Assembly (NCBI GenBank): GCA_016711705.1
Contig: JADJSK010000001.1
Location: 1-64,000, forward strand
Direction: 5' to 3'
DNA: 64,000 nt
Source: Candidatus Brachybacter algidus
GTDB lineage: Bacteria; Bacteroidota; Bacteroidia; Chitinophagales; Saprospiraceae
The notes beneath the pieces were generated by a model. The model was given only the letters and a program-made list of their open reading frames with translations. It had not been told where the DNA came from and did not search any database. The position numbers and the translations under genes were made by a program. This document shows, one piece after another, positions 26,530-36,576 of this stretch (positions are counted from its first letter, which is position 1; every line of letters begins with the position of its first letter).

Positions 26530-27103
26530 AATAGTTTATTAAGGTCATCTTAGCTCCCATTGCCTCCATAGAGTATTCAAGCGGGTATCCATCAAATTTT
26601 ACACCTTCCATTCCTTGAATATTGTTGGCTTTGATCTTGATATCTTTAGTTACGTACAATATAAAATTCATTCCATCACCATTGCTAATGTTAAATCTAT
26701 TGCAGTTGAATCCAAGGATTGTTTTTGTATCCCCAGGGACTTCAACAATTTTAAAGTCTGAACCTTTCTTATCATTTTCTGATTTAAATGAAGTAAGTTC
26801 AGCAGCTGTCGGAACTACTTTCATTTTATTACCCATCATATCCATGTACATTATAAATTCATCTGTCTTAGGGTTGGTAAAAGTACTCATTACGACCATC
26901 CCACCCATCATATTGACATCTGTTCTAACCTGGTCATCATTCGCAAATGTTTCCATTTTCATTGTTTTTAGCGTGCCTTCCATCTGTTGCTGCTGTTCAG
27001 CATTTTCGGCTTTCACGGAGCTAACGCCCATTTTAATATATTGACTAAAAGAGGCTGTAGACATTAAAGCTACTAAACAAATAATTAGATTAATTTTTCT
27101 CAT
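26522..27103 (-). CDS. DUF4412 secreted protein
   Basis: 193 residues. Signal peptide LIICLVALMSTASFSQ (residues 6-21). Methionine-rich middle (GGMVVMSTFTNPKTDEFIMY) and the motif KTILGFNCNRFNISNGDGMN, followed by FILYVTKDIKIKANNIQGM, are the pattern of DUF4412, a periplasmic family with a LolA/LppX-like beta fold in Bacteroidota. That fold class often binds lipids, but the role here is unproven. It begins the operon DUF4412, phosphatase, mqnA, chelatase, TsaC-like, glycosyltransferase, gldC, with a promoter box just upstream. Confidence 0.75.
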   Translation of the reverse strand: MRKINLIICLVALMSTASFSQYIKMGVSSVKAENAEQQQQMEGTLKTMKMETFANDDQVRTDVNMMGGMVVMSTFTNPKTDEFIMYMDMMGNKMKVVPTAAELTSFKSENDKKGSDFKIVEVPGDTKTILGFNCNRFNISNGDGMNFILYVTKDIKIKANNIQGMEGVKFDGYPLEYSMEAMGAKMTLINYFG

Positions 27104-27173
27104 GTATGTATTATTTTTTTAAAAGCAAGTGCTTTTCTATAATGATTAACTCAATTTATTTCGATTCAAAAAG

Positions 27174-27207
27174 CAAATATAGCTTGTTAAAGTTCCCAAT
27201 TATCAAA
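27174..27207 (-). promoter_or_regulatory. Promoter of the DUF4412-mqnA operon
   Basis: On the minus strand TTTG (27204-27207) and TATATTTG (27174-27181) are separated by 22 bases, close to the Bacteroidota -33/-7 layout (19-21). It lies 70 bases before the DUF4412 start and overlaps the end of the exonuclease gene by a few bases. Confidence 0.5.
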
Positions 27208-27729
27208 ATGTTTTATAAAAAGTTTTGTTAAATTAAAGGCGTCATTGATCGCTCTATGCTGTTGACCTTCAAAGTCAATCTCTTCTCTTTCTATTGCTTT
27301 TTTTAAACCAATTTGTTTATTCATACCAGTTAATATCTGATAAGAAGGTTTTAGATTGACGCAATTCTTTAGCCAGGAATGTTCAATATTATATAATTCG
27401 CAATCTTGTCTAAATAGTTGCTTGTCGTTTTCTCCCCACGAAATTAAATAATATTCATCTTCATCATACCCAAACCATTCCATGAATTCTTCGATAATTC
27501 TGTCAAATTTATAGGCAGTATCGACGTTATGCTGTTGAATACTTGTCAGTTTTTTGCAAAAACCAGATAGGGTAGGGTTATGAACCGGCTTTACGTATTC
27601 ACTGAAAATTCCTACTACTTCGCCATATCCATTCACTTTGTATGCACCAATCTCTATGATCTCATTATTGCCTACAGGGGGTCTACCTAACCAACACGTT
27701 GCCTCAAGATCATATAATATGTAATGCAT
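27187..27729 (-). CDS. DEDDh-type 3'-5' exonuclease family protein
   Basis: 180 residues, one exonuclease domain. YILYDLEATCWLGRP provides the first acidic pair (D-x-E), SWGENDKQLFRQDC the second region, and QHRAINDAFNLTKLFIKHF the His...Asp of the DEDDh class. The EATCW and HRAINDA motifs are typical of the KapD/ERI1-like group, which trims short RNA or DNA 3' ends. The substrate is unknown. It begins exactly where the acyltransferase gene ends (27730), so it is translated from the same transcript as engB and the PlsB-like gene. Confidence 0.85.
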   Translation of the reverse strand: MHYILYDLEATCWLGRPPVGNNEIIEIGAYKVNGYGEVVGIFSEYVKPVHNPTLSGFCKKLTSIQQHNVDTAYKFDRIIEEFMEWFGYDEDEYYLISWGENDKQLFRQDCELYNIEHSWLKNCVNLKPSYQILTGMNKQIGLKKAIEREEIDFEGQQHRAINDAFNLTKLFIKHFDNWEL

Positions 27730-29467
27730 TTAATCTACTTGATATATTACGGGTAAGATATTCCACTTGATCTCTGACTGATAGCCATAAGATTCCAATC
27801 TATTGTTATAAAAATAAAGAAGGCGGAAATCCTGACTATAAAAGTCTCCATTTTTATGGACGGTGATTGGGCGACTTGAATGAAAAGTCCCTATTTGGGC
27901 AATTCCGTCAAGTACAATATCAATCGTATCTTTTATAAAAATCTCCGGGAGTTTTAAGAGCCCTTGGGAAGCCTTTTCTTTAAGAAGTTCAATTACAATC
28001 CTGGATTGCTCTACAAAGCTATCCCTTGAAAAGAAATATTCATCTTCAGGTAAGCTAAGTAGTGCAAAAAGATCCAGATTCTTATTTGCTTCTTTGAACA
28101 GCTGGAATGCGACATAAGAAACAAGATGGCTACTCAGCACTATATTTTCTGCCTTATACCTTTCAACTATTTTGTTTCCAAGGTTTTTAGTGTATTCGGA
28201 TTCCCGTTGATGGTTGGTTGACAATTTGCCATCACTTATGAAATAATCCTTTATATCTATGAGATTCCCTCTATTGTCTAAACTATGGCCATCATTATCA
28301 ACAAAATTGCCGATACAATCCATTGGTCTTCCGAAAGACATAGTGATATCACTTCCTTTGGAGATAAACTGATAAATAAACTTAGTCCAACTGCGAACAG
28401 AAGTAAATTCATTTCTGGATTTTGTATATCGCTCTTTTCCTGTTTTTTTAAGGAAATCTTCAATAAGATTTTTTGCTTCAAGCACGAAATGATAAGAAAG
28501 CACCAACGGAACGACAAATACTTTGTCTTCTCTTCCTTCATCATAAATACTGCGTTGTGCTTCAATAACAGTGCTTAACAAGCCAAGTTTTAATTTATCT
28601 TCTAATTCCCCGGATCTTGAACGTGTTCCACCCGGAAAAAATAATGAGTTAGTTCCTTTTTTGAATTGAAAGCTTCGACATACCTGCCAATGTAGAGAGG
28701 TAAATTGCGTTTTTCTTTCTTCTGTCCACCCTGTAAGCACCTAATCTATTCATAAAATATGCTGCAGGGCCAAAATTATACAGGTTTAAACCTGCTCCAT
28801 AGGCAGGTCCCGGTAAACCTAATTTGTAGTCCATCGTATATCCAATAAGAATGGAATCAAGGTTGCTGGAATGAGTAGGAAGTAATATCACAGTTCCTTT
28901 AGTGGCGATTGACCTTATTTGTTCAATCGGACCATATATCATCAGCTTGTCCAGGAGGACTTTATCAGCTTTTTGTGAATTAATATTAATTCCCTTATTC
29001 AATAATCTTTTAAAAAGTGAAGTCAAAACAGTTCGAATCAATTTAAAGGTCTTCACATTGAAAGTGCCTACAATTTCTTCGGCATATCTGTGAATGACCA
29101 TTTTAAGGGCTTCCTGTATATTATTTTGTTTTTCTGAGGGAGAATCAATTTCAGTAACGTCTATCTTTTTCCTTACCCTATTCCAAAATATTCTGTCGTT
29201 GGGTGGATCTATCCGCCAAGGTTCTTCTTTCATCCGGATCTTTTCCTGAAAAATTGTTTTCTGGATTAGTTCTTTTATAAAGTCAGGTGACTTACGATTT
29301 AGGTTCTGCAGTGTATAGTATTCGAGCTCTTTGACGAAAGTGTCCCTATCTTCAGTCAATTTATTAATTGGCCAATCAGAGATCTGTTCAATCAAAGGGG
29401 GAAAAGTTTGTTTTTTTTCCGGCGTAATAGGGTTTCCTATATTATTATTTTGCTCTATGTTGCTCAT
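27730..29467 (-). CDS. PlsB-like glycerol-3-phosphate acyltransferase, split by a +1 frameshift
   Basis: Two overlapping frames (29467-28649 and 28740-27730) form one protein of about 578 residues. Acyltransferase block I LLPTHSSNLDSILIGY and block II FMNRLGAYRVDRRKKN are in the first frame; block III SLFFPGGTRSRSGEL and block IV VFVVPLVLSYH are in the second. The join is SIQK-KGTNSLFF at the A6 tract 28657-28662: removing one A gives the continuous family sequence. The family acylates glycerol-3-phosphate or a similar lipid at the inner membrane. Block III as GGTRSR instead of EGTRSR is the usual Bacteroidota form. As read, the first product stops before block III. It follows engB, overlapping it by 23 bases. 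Confidence 0.85.
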
Positions 29468-30053
29468 TTATACTGTCAATATAATCAAGGATCTCATCCC
29501 GACCGGTTTTATTTGATGACGAAGTAATGAATTGTTCAGGTAATGTATTCCACGAAAGTAACAGGACTTTTTGAATTTCAGCCAGTTGTTTATTTAATTG
29601 ATTAAAAGAAGATTTATCCGCTTTCGTATATATTATTACAAAAGGGATATTCTTCTGACCACAAAATGCCATAAATTCCATGTCAATCTTTTGAGCTGGA
29701 AGTCTGCTATCCAAAAGTACGAATAAAATGGAAAGGTTGTCCCGGCCTGTGAGGTATGAAGTTACCATCTTGCTCCATGTCGCACGGTTGGCCTTTGAGG
29801 ATTTAGCATACCCATATCCTGGAAGATCCACAATATTCCATTGACCATCTATGTCAAAGAGATTGATGTGTTGAGTCTTTCCTGGTGTATTAGATACTTT
29901 GGCAATGTGTGTTTTTCCTGATAACATGTTGATCAATGAAGATTTACCTACATTGGATCTACCTATGAATGCAAATTCAGGAAAGTCAGATTTAGGCACC
30001 TGGGACAGCGCGGTAAAGCTTCCTATGAATTTTATATTTAATTGTGCTGACAA
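29445..30053 (-). CDS. engB: Ribosome biogenesis GTP-binding protein EngB (YsxC/YihA)
   Basis: 202 residues. G1 FIGRSNVGKSSLINML, G2 TPGKTQHINLF, G3 DLPGYGYAKSS and G4 IIYTKADKSS are intact. The short N-terminal extension and the YGYAK switch region are typical of EngB, which assists late assembly of the large ribosomal subunit. Its 3' end overlaps the acyltransferase start by 23 bases, so the two are co-transcribed. No odd features. Confidence 0.93.
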   Translation of the reverse strand: MSAQLNIKFIGSFTALSQVPKSDFPEFAFIGRSNVGKSSLINMLSGKTHIAKVSNTPGKTQHINLFDIDGQWNIVDLPGYGYAKSSKANRATWSKMVTSYLTGRDNLSILFVLLDSRLPAQKIDMEFMAFCGQKNIPFVIIYTKADKSSFNQLNKQLAEIQKVLLLSWNTLPEQFITSSSNKTGRDEILDYIDSINEQHRAK

Positions 30054-30260
30054 ATTGTTTTCCTTGGTTGGAATATTTATTGAGTGACAAAAGTATTAAA
30101 TTTTTTTAACACCTTTACTTGATGTCATAACATACATGCTTATACAAGATATTCCTATCCCAAACGTTTAATAACAAAATTGGTTTTTGGGGTCTGTTTC
30201 GAATATTTGAATGATCTCTTTTTGATATTAAAGAAGAAATTAATCTTTTTTGACAAATAA

Positions 30261-30291
30261 TTTGTCAGATTAATTAAAAGATATAACTTTG
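30261..30291 (+). promoter_or_regulatory. Consensus Bacteroidota promoter of the 30340 gene
   Basis: TTTG (30261-30264), 19 bases, then TAACTTTG (30284-30291): both boxes and the spacing match the TTTG-N19-21-TAnnTTTG consensus. A leader of about 40 bases to the ATG follows. Confidence 0.75.
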
Positions 30292-30339
30292 CTATAACAT
30301 GTAATATATTACTATCCAACTATTTAAATTAAAACTAAC

Positions 30340-30975
30340 ATGAGGTCATTATTTCTGATTTGTGCTCTTGCATTTATCTCATTGAATCTCAGTGGTCAAG
30401 GGGTTGGCTTCAAGTTTGGAATAAAAGTTGGTTTAAGTCAAGCAGATTACGGCATAAAGGAATTGTTGATCAGTGACCCAAATTCATTCAAGATAGATAT
30501 TACAAACACTGAAGTTGGATTTCATGGTGGCATCACGCTTCAGCTTAAGATCAATAAGCTGATAATTCAACCGGAATTTTTATTAAATTCTTCTAAAGTC
30601 AATTATAAACTTTCAGGAAATTTACCTAATTCACTTGATACTTTACTCGCTAGTGAAACTTTCCGAGATCTGGATATACCGTTGATGATCGGTTTTAAAT
30701 CTGGAGCATTAAGATTGAATGTAGGTCCAGTGGGTCACTTACATCTCAATAGTACATCTGACCTTACTAAAATAGATGGCTATGAAGAAAATTTCAAAAA
30801 GTTACTTTGGGGGTGGCAGGCCGGAATGGGTTTTGATTTTTGGATCCTAACTATTGACTTAAGGTACGAGGGCAATTTCTCAAAATTTGGCAACCATATC
30901 AAATTTGGCAATAAAAATTATTCTTTTTCAGATAATCCACAGCGTCTTATCGCTTCTCTTGGGGTGGCTTTCTAG
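30340..30975 (+). CDS. Outer-membrane beta-barrel protein (PorT-like fold)
   Basis: 211 residues. Signal peptide LFLICALAFISLNLSGQ. The mature protein begins GFKFGIKVGLSQADYGIKEL, contains GFHGGITLQLKINKLIIQPE and the motif YKLSGN...DIPLMIGFKSGALRLNVG, and ends NPQRLIASLGVAF with a terminal Phe. This is the small Bacteroidota outer-membrane barrel with the paired 'I-Q-P-E-F-L-...-D-I-P-L' strands. The function is unknown. It has its own consensus promoter and no operon partner. Confidence 0.85.
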   Translation: MRSLFLICALAFISLNLSGQGVGFKFGIKVGLSQADYGIKELLISDPNSFKIDITNTEVGFHGGITLQLKINKLIIQPEFLLNSSKVNYKLSGNLPNSLDTLLASETFRDLDIPLMIGFKSGALRLNVGPVGHLHLNSTSDLTKIDGYEENFKKLLWGWQAGMGFDFWILTIDLRYEGNFSKFGNHIKFGNKNYSFSDNPQRLIASLGVAF

Positions 30976-31129
30976 GGTTAATTGAAGCCCTGAATTTTTC
31001 CCACAATAATCTTTGCAATTTTATAAAGTATTTATTTTAATGTAATGTATACTTAGCATATGTTCAGTATATTGGCATATATATGAAAATTATGTATAGA
31101 TTATTTAACAATAACTTAACTTAAATATA

Positions 31130-31137
31130 TATTTTTG
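31130..31137 (+). promoter_or_regulatory. -7 box of the Oar-like receptor gene
   Basis: TATTTTTG fits TAnnTTTG, 42 bases before the ATG. The -33 element is not clear. Confidence 0.4.
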
Positions 31138-31178
31138 GGAAAATTTATTGCTTTTTTTTGAACCAAAATTAGTAAATC

Positions 31179-34100
31179 ATGAATATTAAAAGTACAATTT
31201 TATTTTTGTTAATGATCTGCACTTCCGGTTTGATGGCCCAGGTCACAACCTCCGGAATTACAGGCGTAGTCAAAGATCCATCCGGCGCGACCATGATCGG
31301 TGCGACAGTGGTTTTAACTCATGTACCATCCGGTACAGTTTATGGAACAGTTACTCAGACTGATGGGCGTTATAGCCTAGTCAATCTTAGAGTAGGAGGA
31401 CCATATACTTTGGAGGTAACTTCTGTAGGGTCTGAATCCAACAAGACTTCAAACATTTATCTTGCTCTTGGAGATGTATTGGTTAATAATGTAGTTTTAG
31501 CTGAGACTTCAACTCAATTGGACGAGATGGTCATCACAGGCAACAGAAATGCCATAATCAATGGTGATAGAACTGGTGCTTCCACAAACATTAACCGACA
31601 GACCCTTGAAAGGCTCCCAACCTTGAGCAGAAGTTTAACAGATTTTACAAGAATCACCCCACAGGCAAACGGTAACAACTTTGCAGGACGTGATGGAAGA
31701 TATAACAACATACAGATCGATGGAGCTAACCTAAATAATGCTTTTGGATTAAGTGGAGACCCACTTCCAGGAGGTGGAAATCAGCCTGTTTCATTGGACG
31801 CTATTGAAGAAGTCCAAGTCAATGTCGCACCTTACGATGTGCGTCAGACTGGTTTTACAGGAGCTGGGATCAATGCTGTAACCAGAAGTGGTACTAATGA
31901 ACTGCATGGTTCAGCGTATGCTTATTTCAGACCTAAATCATTTACAGGGTTGAAAGTGGAAGATTTTGAAATTAATGAAAATGCACGTTCATCCTCCACA
32001 ATATATGGAGCCAGATTAGGAGGTGCAATTGTTAAGAATAAATTACGATATTTTGTAAACTTTGAAACAGAAAACAGAGAAAGTAATGGAAATGCTTGGG
32101 TGGCTGACAGAGGTACTAATACCGGACAGCCAAATGTTTCCAGAACTACAGCAGTAGACTTAGACAGAGTATCTTCTTACCTAAAATCTAAGTATAATTA
32201 TGATCCGGGAGCTTATGAAAATTATGCTCCAACATATAACAATCAGAACTATAAGGCTCTTGCCAGGTTAGATTGGAACATCAATGATAAGAATACCCTG
32301 ACTGCAAGATATTCATTCATGCAAGGAACAAATGACCAGGGCACTAACAATAACTCAGGACCAAATCCGCGCTCAGGTAACAATAGGATCTCAGATAAAT
32401 CCATAGCTTTCGAGAATGCAAATTATTCTTTTAAGAATACGGTGAGTTCTGTTGCAGCTGAACTGAATACGAGACTTTCCAACAATTTAAGTAATCAATT
32501 GATCGTGACATACAGTAAAATTCAGGATACAAGAAGTACTCCCGGATCATTGTTCCCATTTGTTGATATAGGAGATGGAACTACTACTTCATCTAGTTTT
32601 AGCAACTATATGAGTTTTGGAACAGAGTTGTTTTCTTATAATAATGATGTGATCAACAACAATATAATTGCCACAGATAACCTTACATACCTTATGGGTA
32701 AACATACATTTACTGCAGGGCTAAGTTATCAATATATGGATTTTGCCAACAGTTATCAAAGACTTGCATCTTCTTATTACAGATACAACTCTGTTGATGA
32801 TTTTGTCAATGATGCAGCACCGATATCATACGGTACTACATACTTGTATGATGGACAGGATCAATATGCACGGGTAAAATTTGGTCTGGCAGGGATTTAT
32901 CTTCAAGACAAAATAGCAGTGACAGACAGATTTAATGTTACCGTTGGTATTAGAGCAGATATGGCATTATTTAATGATACGCCACCTTCTAATCCTGTTG
33001 TAGACACGCTGAATTTTAGAGGTCCTGATGGCAACGTAACTCAATATACTACATCAAAATGGCCTAAGTCAGTTCCATTATTTTCACCGCGTCTAGGTTT
33101 GAATTGGGATGTATTTGGTGACAGAATGTTGCAATTAAGAGGGGGTACAGGTATTTTCACAGGTAATATTCCTTTTGTGTGGTTTACAAATATGCCAACC
33201 AATGCTGGAGTTATTCAAAATACTTTTGAGCCGGTTTCATCTTCAGTTTTGGCAAAAATCGACCATTTTGAAGCTGATCCTAATTTCTGGCCAAATGCAT
33301 TGCCTGAGAATTTCCCTAAGACACCAAGCACTAAAGCTCCGGGTGGTCTTGCGCTTATCGATCCTGACTTTAAAATGCCACAGATTTGGAGATCTAACTT
33401 TGGAGTTGACTTCAAGGTTCCTTCCACTCCTTTAGTATTGACAGGAGATGTAATCTATTCTAAAGATCTTAATGGAGTAATGCAGTATAACGTAAACAGA
33501 AATCCGGCAACGCAAAAATTAGCATATTCAGGTGATAACAGAGATTATTGGGGTAGTTCTGCAAATGCAAAATTCAATAAGAATACTTCTCTAAATAATA
33601 TTGTTCCACTATTGACTAATACAGATGAAGGATATTCACTTTCTGCTACCATTGGTGCTAATATCAATAATGTACGTGGATTTTCTGCAGGTGTATTCTA
33701 TAGCTACACTGAATCAAAAGATATTACCGGTAATCCTGGATCATCTGCCAGCTCTGCATGGAGTAACAACTATTCTGTCAATGATCCAAATGAATCTTTG
33801 ATCGGTTTATCACAATATGCAGTGCCAAATAGAGTAGGAGGTAATCTTTCTTACAGAGTAGAGTATGCCGGATTTTTAGCTACTACAATAGGTTTATATT
33901 ATAATGGATCGAATGCATTCAGATATGCTTATACTTATAGTGGAGATGTCAATGCAGACGGTGTTTCACTGGATCTGTTATATATCCCACAAAGCGCTTC
34001 AGAATTAACTTTTGTTGACCTAAAAGTTGGTGACGTTACTTTCTCTGCAGCTGATCAGGCTGCAGCATTTGATGCTTTTGTGAATAATGTACCTGAACTT

Positions 34101-34469
34101 AAAGAAGCTCGTGGTGGCTATGTGGAAAGAAACTCTGGTATATTCCCTTGGGCAAATCGCTTTGACCTTAAATTCTTACAGGATTTTTCAATAGGTGGTA
34201 AAGATGGCAAGAAGAAACATACATTGCAGTTAGGTCTTGATATTTTCAACTTAGCTAATTTGATCAACTCTGATTGGGGTATTTATCAGGAGCTAAATGC
34301 TGGTTCACAATATAATTATGCACTTCTGAAAGTGGTGGATAATAAGACGACCGTTCCTACTTTCCAAATGGCTACAGTCAATGGCAAACTTGCTACGACA
34401 CCATTCAGAAACAACAATTCAACTTCCAGTACTTGGGGTATGCAAGTAAGTGCGAGGTATATTTTTTAA
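31179..34469 (+). CDS. TonB-dependent receptor, Oar-like
   Basis: 1096 residues. Signal peptide ILFLLMICTSGLMAQ. Residues 23-105 are a carboxypeptidase-regulatory-like domain (SGITGVVKDPSGATMIGATV). The plug follows with LDEMVITGNRNAIINGDRTG, RLPTLSRSLTDFTRITPQAN and YNNIQIDGANLNNAFGLSGD. The long barrel ends in a terminal aromatic strand (STWGMQVSARYIF). The 'R-L-P-T...T-R-I-T-P' and 'F-T-G-A-G-I-N-A-V-T-R-S-G-T-N' motifs mark the Oar/OmpA-related branch, often linked in Bacteroidota to secretion or attachment rather than to glycan uptake. There is no SusD partner. It is monocistronic, with promoter box 31130 and terminator 34489. Confidence 0.9.
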   Translation: MNIKSTILFLLMICTSGLMAQVTTSGITGVVKDPSGATMIGATVVLTHVPSGTVYGTVTQTDGRYSLVNLRVGGPYTLEVTSVGSESNKTSNIYLALGDVLVNNVVLAETSTQLDEMVITGNRNAIINGDRTGASTNINRQTLERLPTLSRSLTDFTRITPQANGNNFAGRDGRYNNIQIDGANLNNAFGLSGDPLPGGGNQPVSLDAIEEVQVNVAPYDVRQTGFTGAGINAVTRSGTNELHGSAYAYFRPKSFTGLKVEDFEINENARSSSTIYGARLGGAIVKNKLRYFVNFETENRESNGNAWVADRGTNTGQPNVSRTTAVDLDRVSSYLKSKYNYDPGAYENYAPTYNNQNYKALARLDWNINDKNTLTARYSFMQGTNDQGTNNNSGPNPRSGNNRISDKSIAFENANYSFKNTVSSVAAELNTRLSNNLSNQLIVTYSKIQDTRSTPGSLFPFVDIGDGTTTSSSFSNYMSFGTELFSYNNDVINNNIIATDNLTYLMGKHTFTAGLSYQYMDFANSYQRLASSYYRYNSVDDFVNDAAPISYGTTYLYDGQDQYARVKFGLAGIYLQDKIAVTDRFNVTVGIRADMALFNDTPPSNPVVDTLNFRGPDGNVTQYTTSKWPKSVPLFSPRLGLNWDVFGDRMLQLRGGTGIFTGNIPFVWFTNMPTNAGVIQNTFEPVSSSVLAKIDHFEADPNFWPNALPENFPKTPSTKAPGGLALIDPDFKMPQIWRSNFGVDFKVPSTPLVLTGDVIYSKDLNGVMQYNVNRNPATQKLAYSGDNRDYWGSSANAKFNKNTSLNNIVPLLTNTDEGYSLSATIGANINNVRGFSAGVFYSYTESKDITGNPGSSASSAWSNNYSVNDPNESLIGLSQYAVPNRVGGNLSYRVEYAGFLATTIGLYYNGSNAFRYAYTYSGDVNADGVSLDLLYIPQSASELTFVDLKVGDVTFSAADQAAAFDAFVNNVPELKEARGGYVERNSGIFPWANRFDLKFLQDFSIGGKDGKKKHTLQLGLDIFNLANLINSDWGIYQELNAGSQYNYALLKVVDNKTTVPTFQMATVNGKLATTPFRNNNSTSSTWGMQVSARYIF

Positions 34470-34488
34470 TTAATAAAAGTAAATTATA

Positions 34489-34527
34489 AAGAGGCTACAA
34501 ATGAAAATTTGTGGCCTCTTGCTTTTT
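34489..34527 (+). terminator. Terminator of the Oar-like receptor gene
   Basis: AAGAGGCTACAAAT / ATTTGTGGCCTCTT form a 14-bp stem with a 4-base loop, followed by GCTTTTT, 20 bases after the stop codon. Confidence 0.9.
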
Positions 34528-34720
34528 AGAACATCTTTGTTTCATTCACTATTGATCTTATTCGGCTTTATTTTGATAGCTAATTTTTTGTTTGAAAAAA
34601 AATTCTTAATTTTACCTATCAAAATAACAACTGCACCTTTTCTAAATGCTTGAAGCATTCTTGAATTAACATCAGTTTTAAGGCTTACCATTTGCTATCA
34701 ATTCTAAAAACATATTTCTT

Positions 34721-36442
34721 ATGAAAAAATTATTTACTTCTCTTTTCGTTTACTTATTCTTTATCGGAATGGCTTGTGCCCAAAATTCAATAGTCATCTC
34801 TGAGATCATGTACAATCCGCCTGAATCAGGTGACGATTCTCTTGAGTATTACGAGATCGCAAACACTTCCGGTACAGACTACTCGCTAGCAGGACATTTT
34901 ATGACCTCAGGAGTCGTGGATTCTTTTGGAGTCAATGACGTAGTTCCTGCTCATGGATATTTTGTATCTGCGAAAAAAGCATCATCTTTTAAGATCGTCT
35001 TTGGTTTTTTGCCGCATCAATGGAAAAGTGGTAGTCTTAATAACGGTGGTGAAACATTAACTTTAAGTAATGGAGCAGGAGGTATTGTTGCCACTGTTGC
35101 ATTTGGAGATTCCGGATTAGGTTGGGTGCCGGAAGCTGATGGGGAAGGGCCATCAATGGAATTGTGTGATCTCTCAGGAGATGTAAATGCTCCTTCCAGT
35201 TGGGGGATAGCCACTACCGGAACAGGTATTATCGTGAATGGATATGAAGTTTTTGGAAGTCCAGGAACTGACAATACTGCAGAATGTGGATCTGTAGTAG
35301 ATCCAAATACTGTAATTGTGGCTAATTTTCAATTTACACCTGCTGACATTACCATCAATGAAGGAGAGAGTGTAAAATGGAAGTTTGAAGAAGGTATGCA
35401 CAATGTTAATGGCAATCAAAATATTTTTCCTGCTAATCCTGAATCATTCAGAAGTGGTGAACCAGCAGATGCGCCATATGAATATAGTCATCAATTTAAT
35501 ATACCGGGTGACTATGATTATCATTGCGATCCCCATGCCCCGGGAATGAAAGGCAAGGTGCATGTAATCGCAAAACCACCTGCTGTCACTTATCCTATCA
35601 GGACCATTGGTCAGGTAGATGATTTGAATGTTGATGGAGGAGCAGATTCTCTTGGAAAAAAATGTGAAGTAAGCGGAATAATCTATGGCGTTAATATGAG
35701 AGCCTCTGGTTTGAGTTCTACGATCATTGATGGTGCTAGGGATGGAATTGGCATCTTTAACCCAAGCAAAACTTTTGGGTATACAGTCAAAGAGTCTGAT
35801 AATGTTACAATAAGAGGAACCGTAGATCAATTCAACGGACTTACACAAATATTAATAGATACGATCTGGGTCAATAGCACCAATGCCTCATTGCATGATG
35901 CACGAGAAGTGCTGGCCCTGGATGAATCTGCAGAGTCTGACCTTGTTGTGTTCACAGATATGTCACTTAAGACGCCTTCAGAATGGGTTAAAGGATCAAC
36001 TTTCAATGCAACAATAACTAACGGATCCATAGATGTTCTTCTAAGGGTGGTCAATACTACGACGCTTTCTGCGCAAGATGCCCCTGTAGGTACATTCAGT
36101 GTGAAAGGAATAGGAGGTCAGTTTGACAGCAGTTCTCCTTATACAGAAGGATATCAGCTATTGCCAAGAAGAAAGGAAGATCTTGATCTCTTTGCTTCTA
36201 CGAAAGTAAATGATATAGCTAAACAGGTTGATATTTATCCAAGTCCTGCTCAGAATGATGTATTTATTAGGACCAGTCTTAAGATAAAACAAATCGAAGT
36301 AATAGATGCACAAGGCAGAGTACTGACTAAACAACTGAATCAGCTTAATAGTGTAAATATTTCTGCTCTGTCTCCAGGAGCTTATTGGTTAAAGATCACT
36401 ACAATTGATGGCAGCGGTGTGAAATCCTTTCAAAAAATATAA
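34721..36442 (+). CDS. Secreted lamin-tail / cupredoxin / OB-like protein with T9SS sorting domain
   Basis: 573 residues. Signal peptide LFVYLFFIGMACAQ. Residues 22-185 form a lamin tail domain (VISEIMYNPPESGDDSLEYY, NGGETLTLSNGAGG). Residues 193-285 are a plastocyanin-like cupredoxin (FQFTPADITINEGESVKWKF) with the type-1 copper ligands His in MHNV, Cys and His in YHCDPH and Met in APGM. Residues 290-480 look like an OB-type or DUF5689-like beta domain. The last 80 residues (DIYPSPAQNDVFIR ... GAYWLKITT) are a type A type-IX sorting signal. It should be an extracellular or cell-surface copper protein; the combination is unusual and the role unknown. Monocistronic. Confidence 0.8.
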   Translation: MKKLFTSLFVYLFFIGMACAQNSIVISEIMYNPPESGDDSLEYYEIANTSGTDYSLAGHFMTSGVVDSFGVNDVVPAHGYFVSAKKASSFKIVFGFLPHQWKSGSLNNGGETLTLSNGAGGIVATVAFGDSGLGWVPEADGEGPSMELCDLSGDVNAPSSWGIATTGTGIIVNGYEVFGSPGTDNTAECGSVVDPNTVIVANFQFTPADITINEGESVKWKFEEGMHNVNGNQNIFPANPESFRSGEPADAPYEYSHQFNIPGDYDYHCDPHAPGMKGKVHVIAKPPAVTYPIRTIGQVDDLNVDGGADSLGKKCEVSGIIYGVNMRASGLSSTIIDGARDGIGIFNPSKTFGYTVKESDNVTIRGTVDQFNGLTQILIDTIWVNSTNASLHDAREVLALDESAESDLVVFTDMSLKTPSEWVKGSTFNATITNGSIDVLLRVVNTTTLSAQDAPVGTFSVKGIGGQFDSSSPYTEGYQLLPRRKEDLDLFASTKVNDIAKQVDIYPSPAQNDVFIRTSLKIKQIEVIDAQGRVLTKQLNQLNSVNISALSPGAYWLKITTIDGSGVKSFQKI

Positions 36443-36461
36443 ACTTATTTGATCAAAATTG

Positions 36462-36502
36462 AAGCCACATTCATTTATTTTAAATGGGTGTGGCTTTTTT
36501 TA
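36462..36502 (+). terminator. Terminator of the lamin-tail/cupredoxin gene
   Basis: AAGCCACA / TGTGGCTT with TTTTTTT following, 20 bases after the stop. Confidence 0.88.
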
Positions 36503-36576
36503 TTTATAAGTTAAACATTTCAAAATAATTAAACTTTTCAACAATTCTTCTATTAAAGAACATAACTAATTATTCT

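Noticed and set aside
28649..28740. Programmed +1 frameshift in the acyltransferase gene
   Set aside because: No slippery motif with a stalling codon or stimulatory structure was visible; an indel in a homopolymer is more likely. Noted as a finding only.
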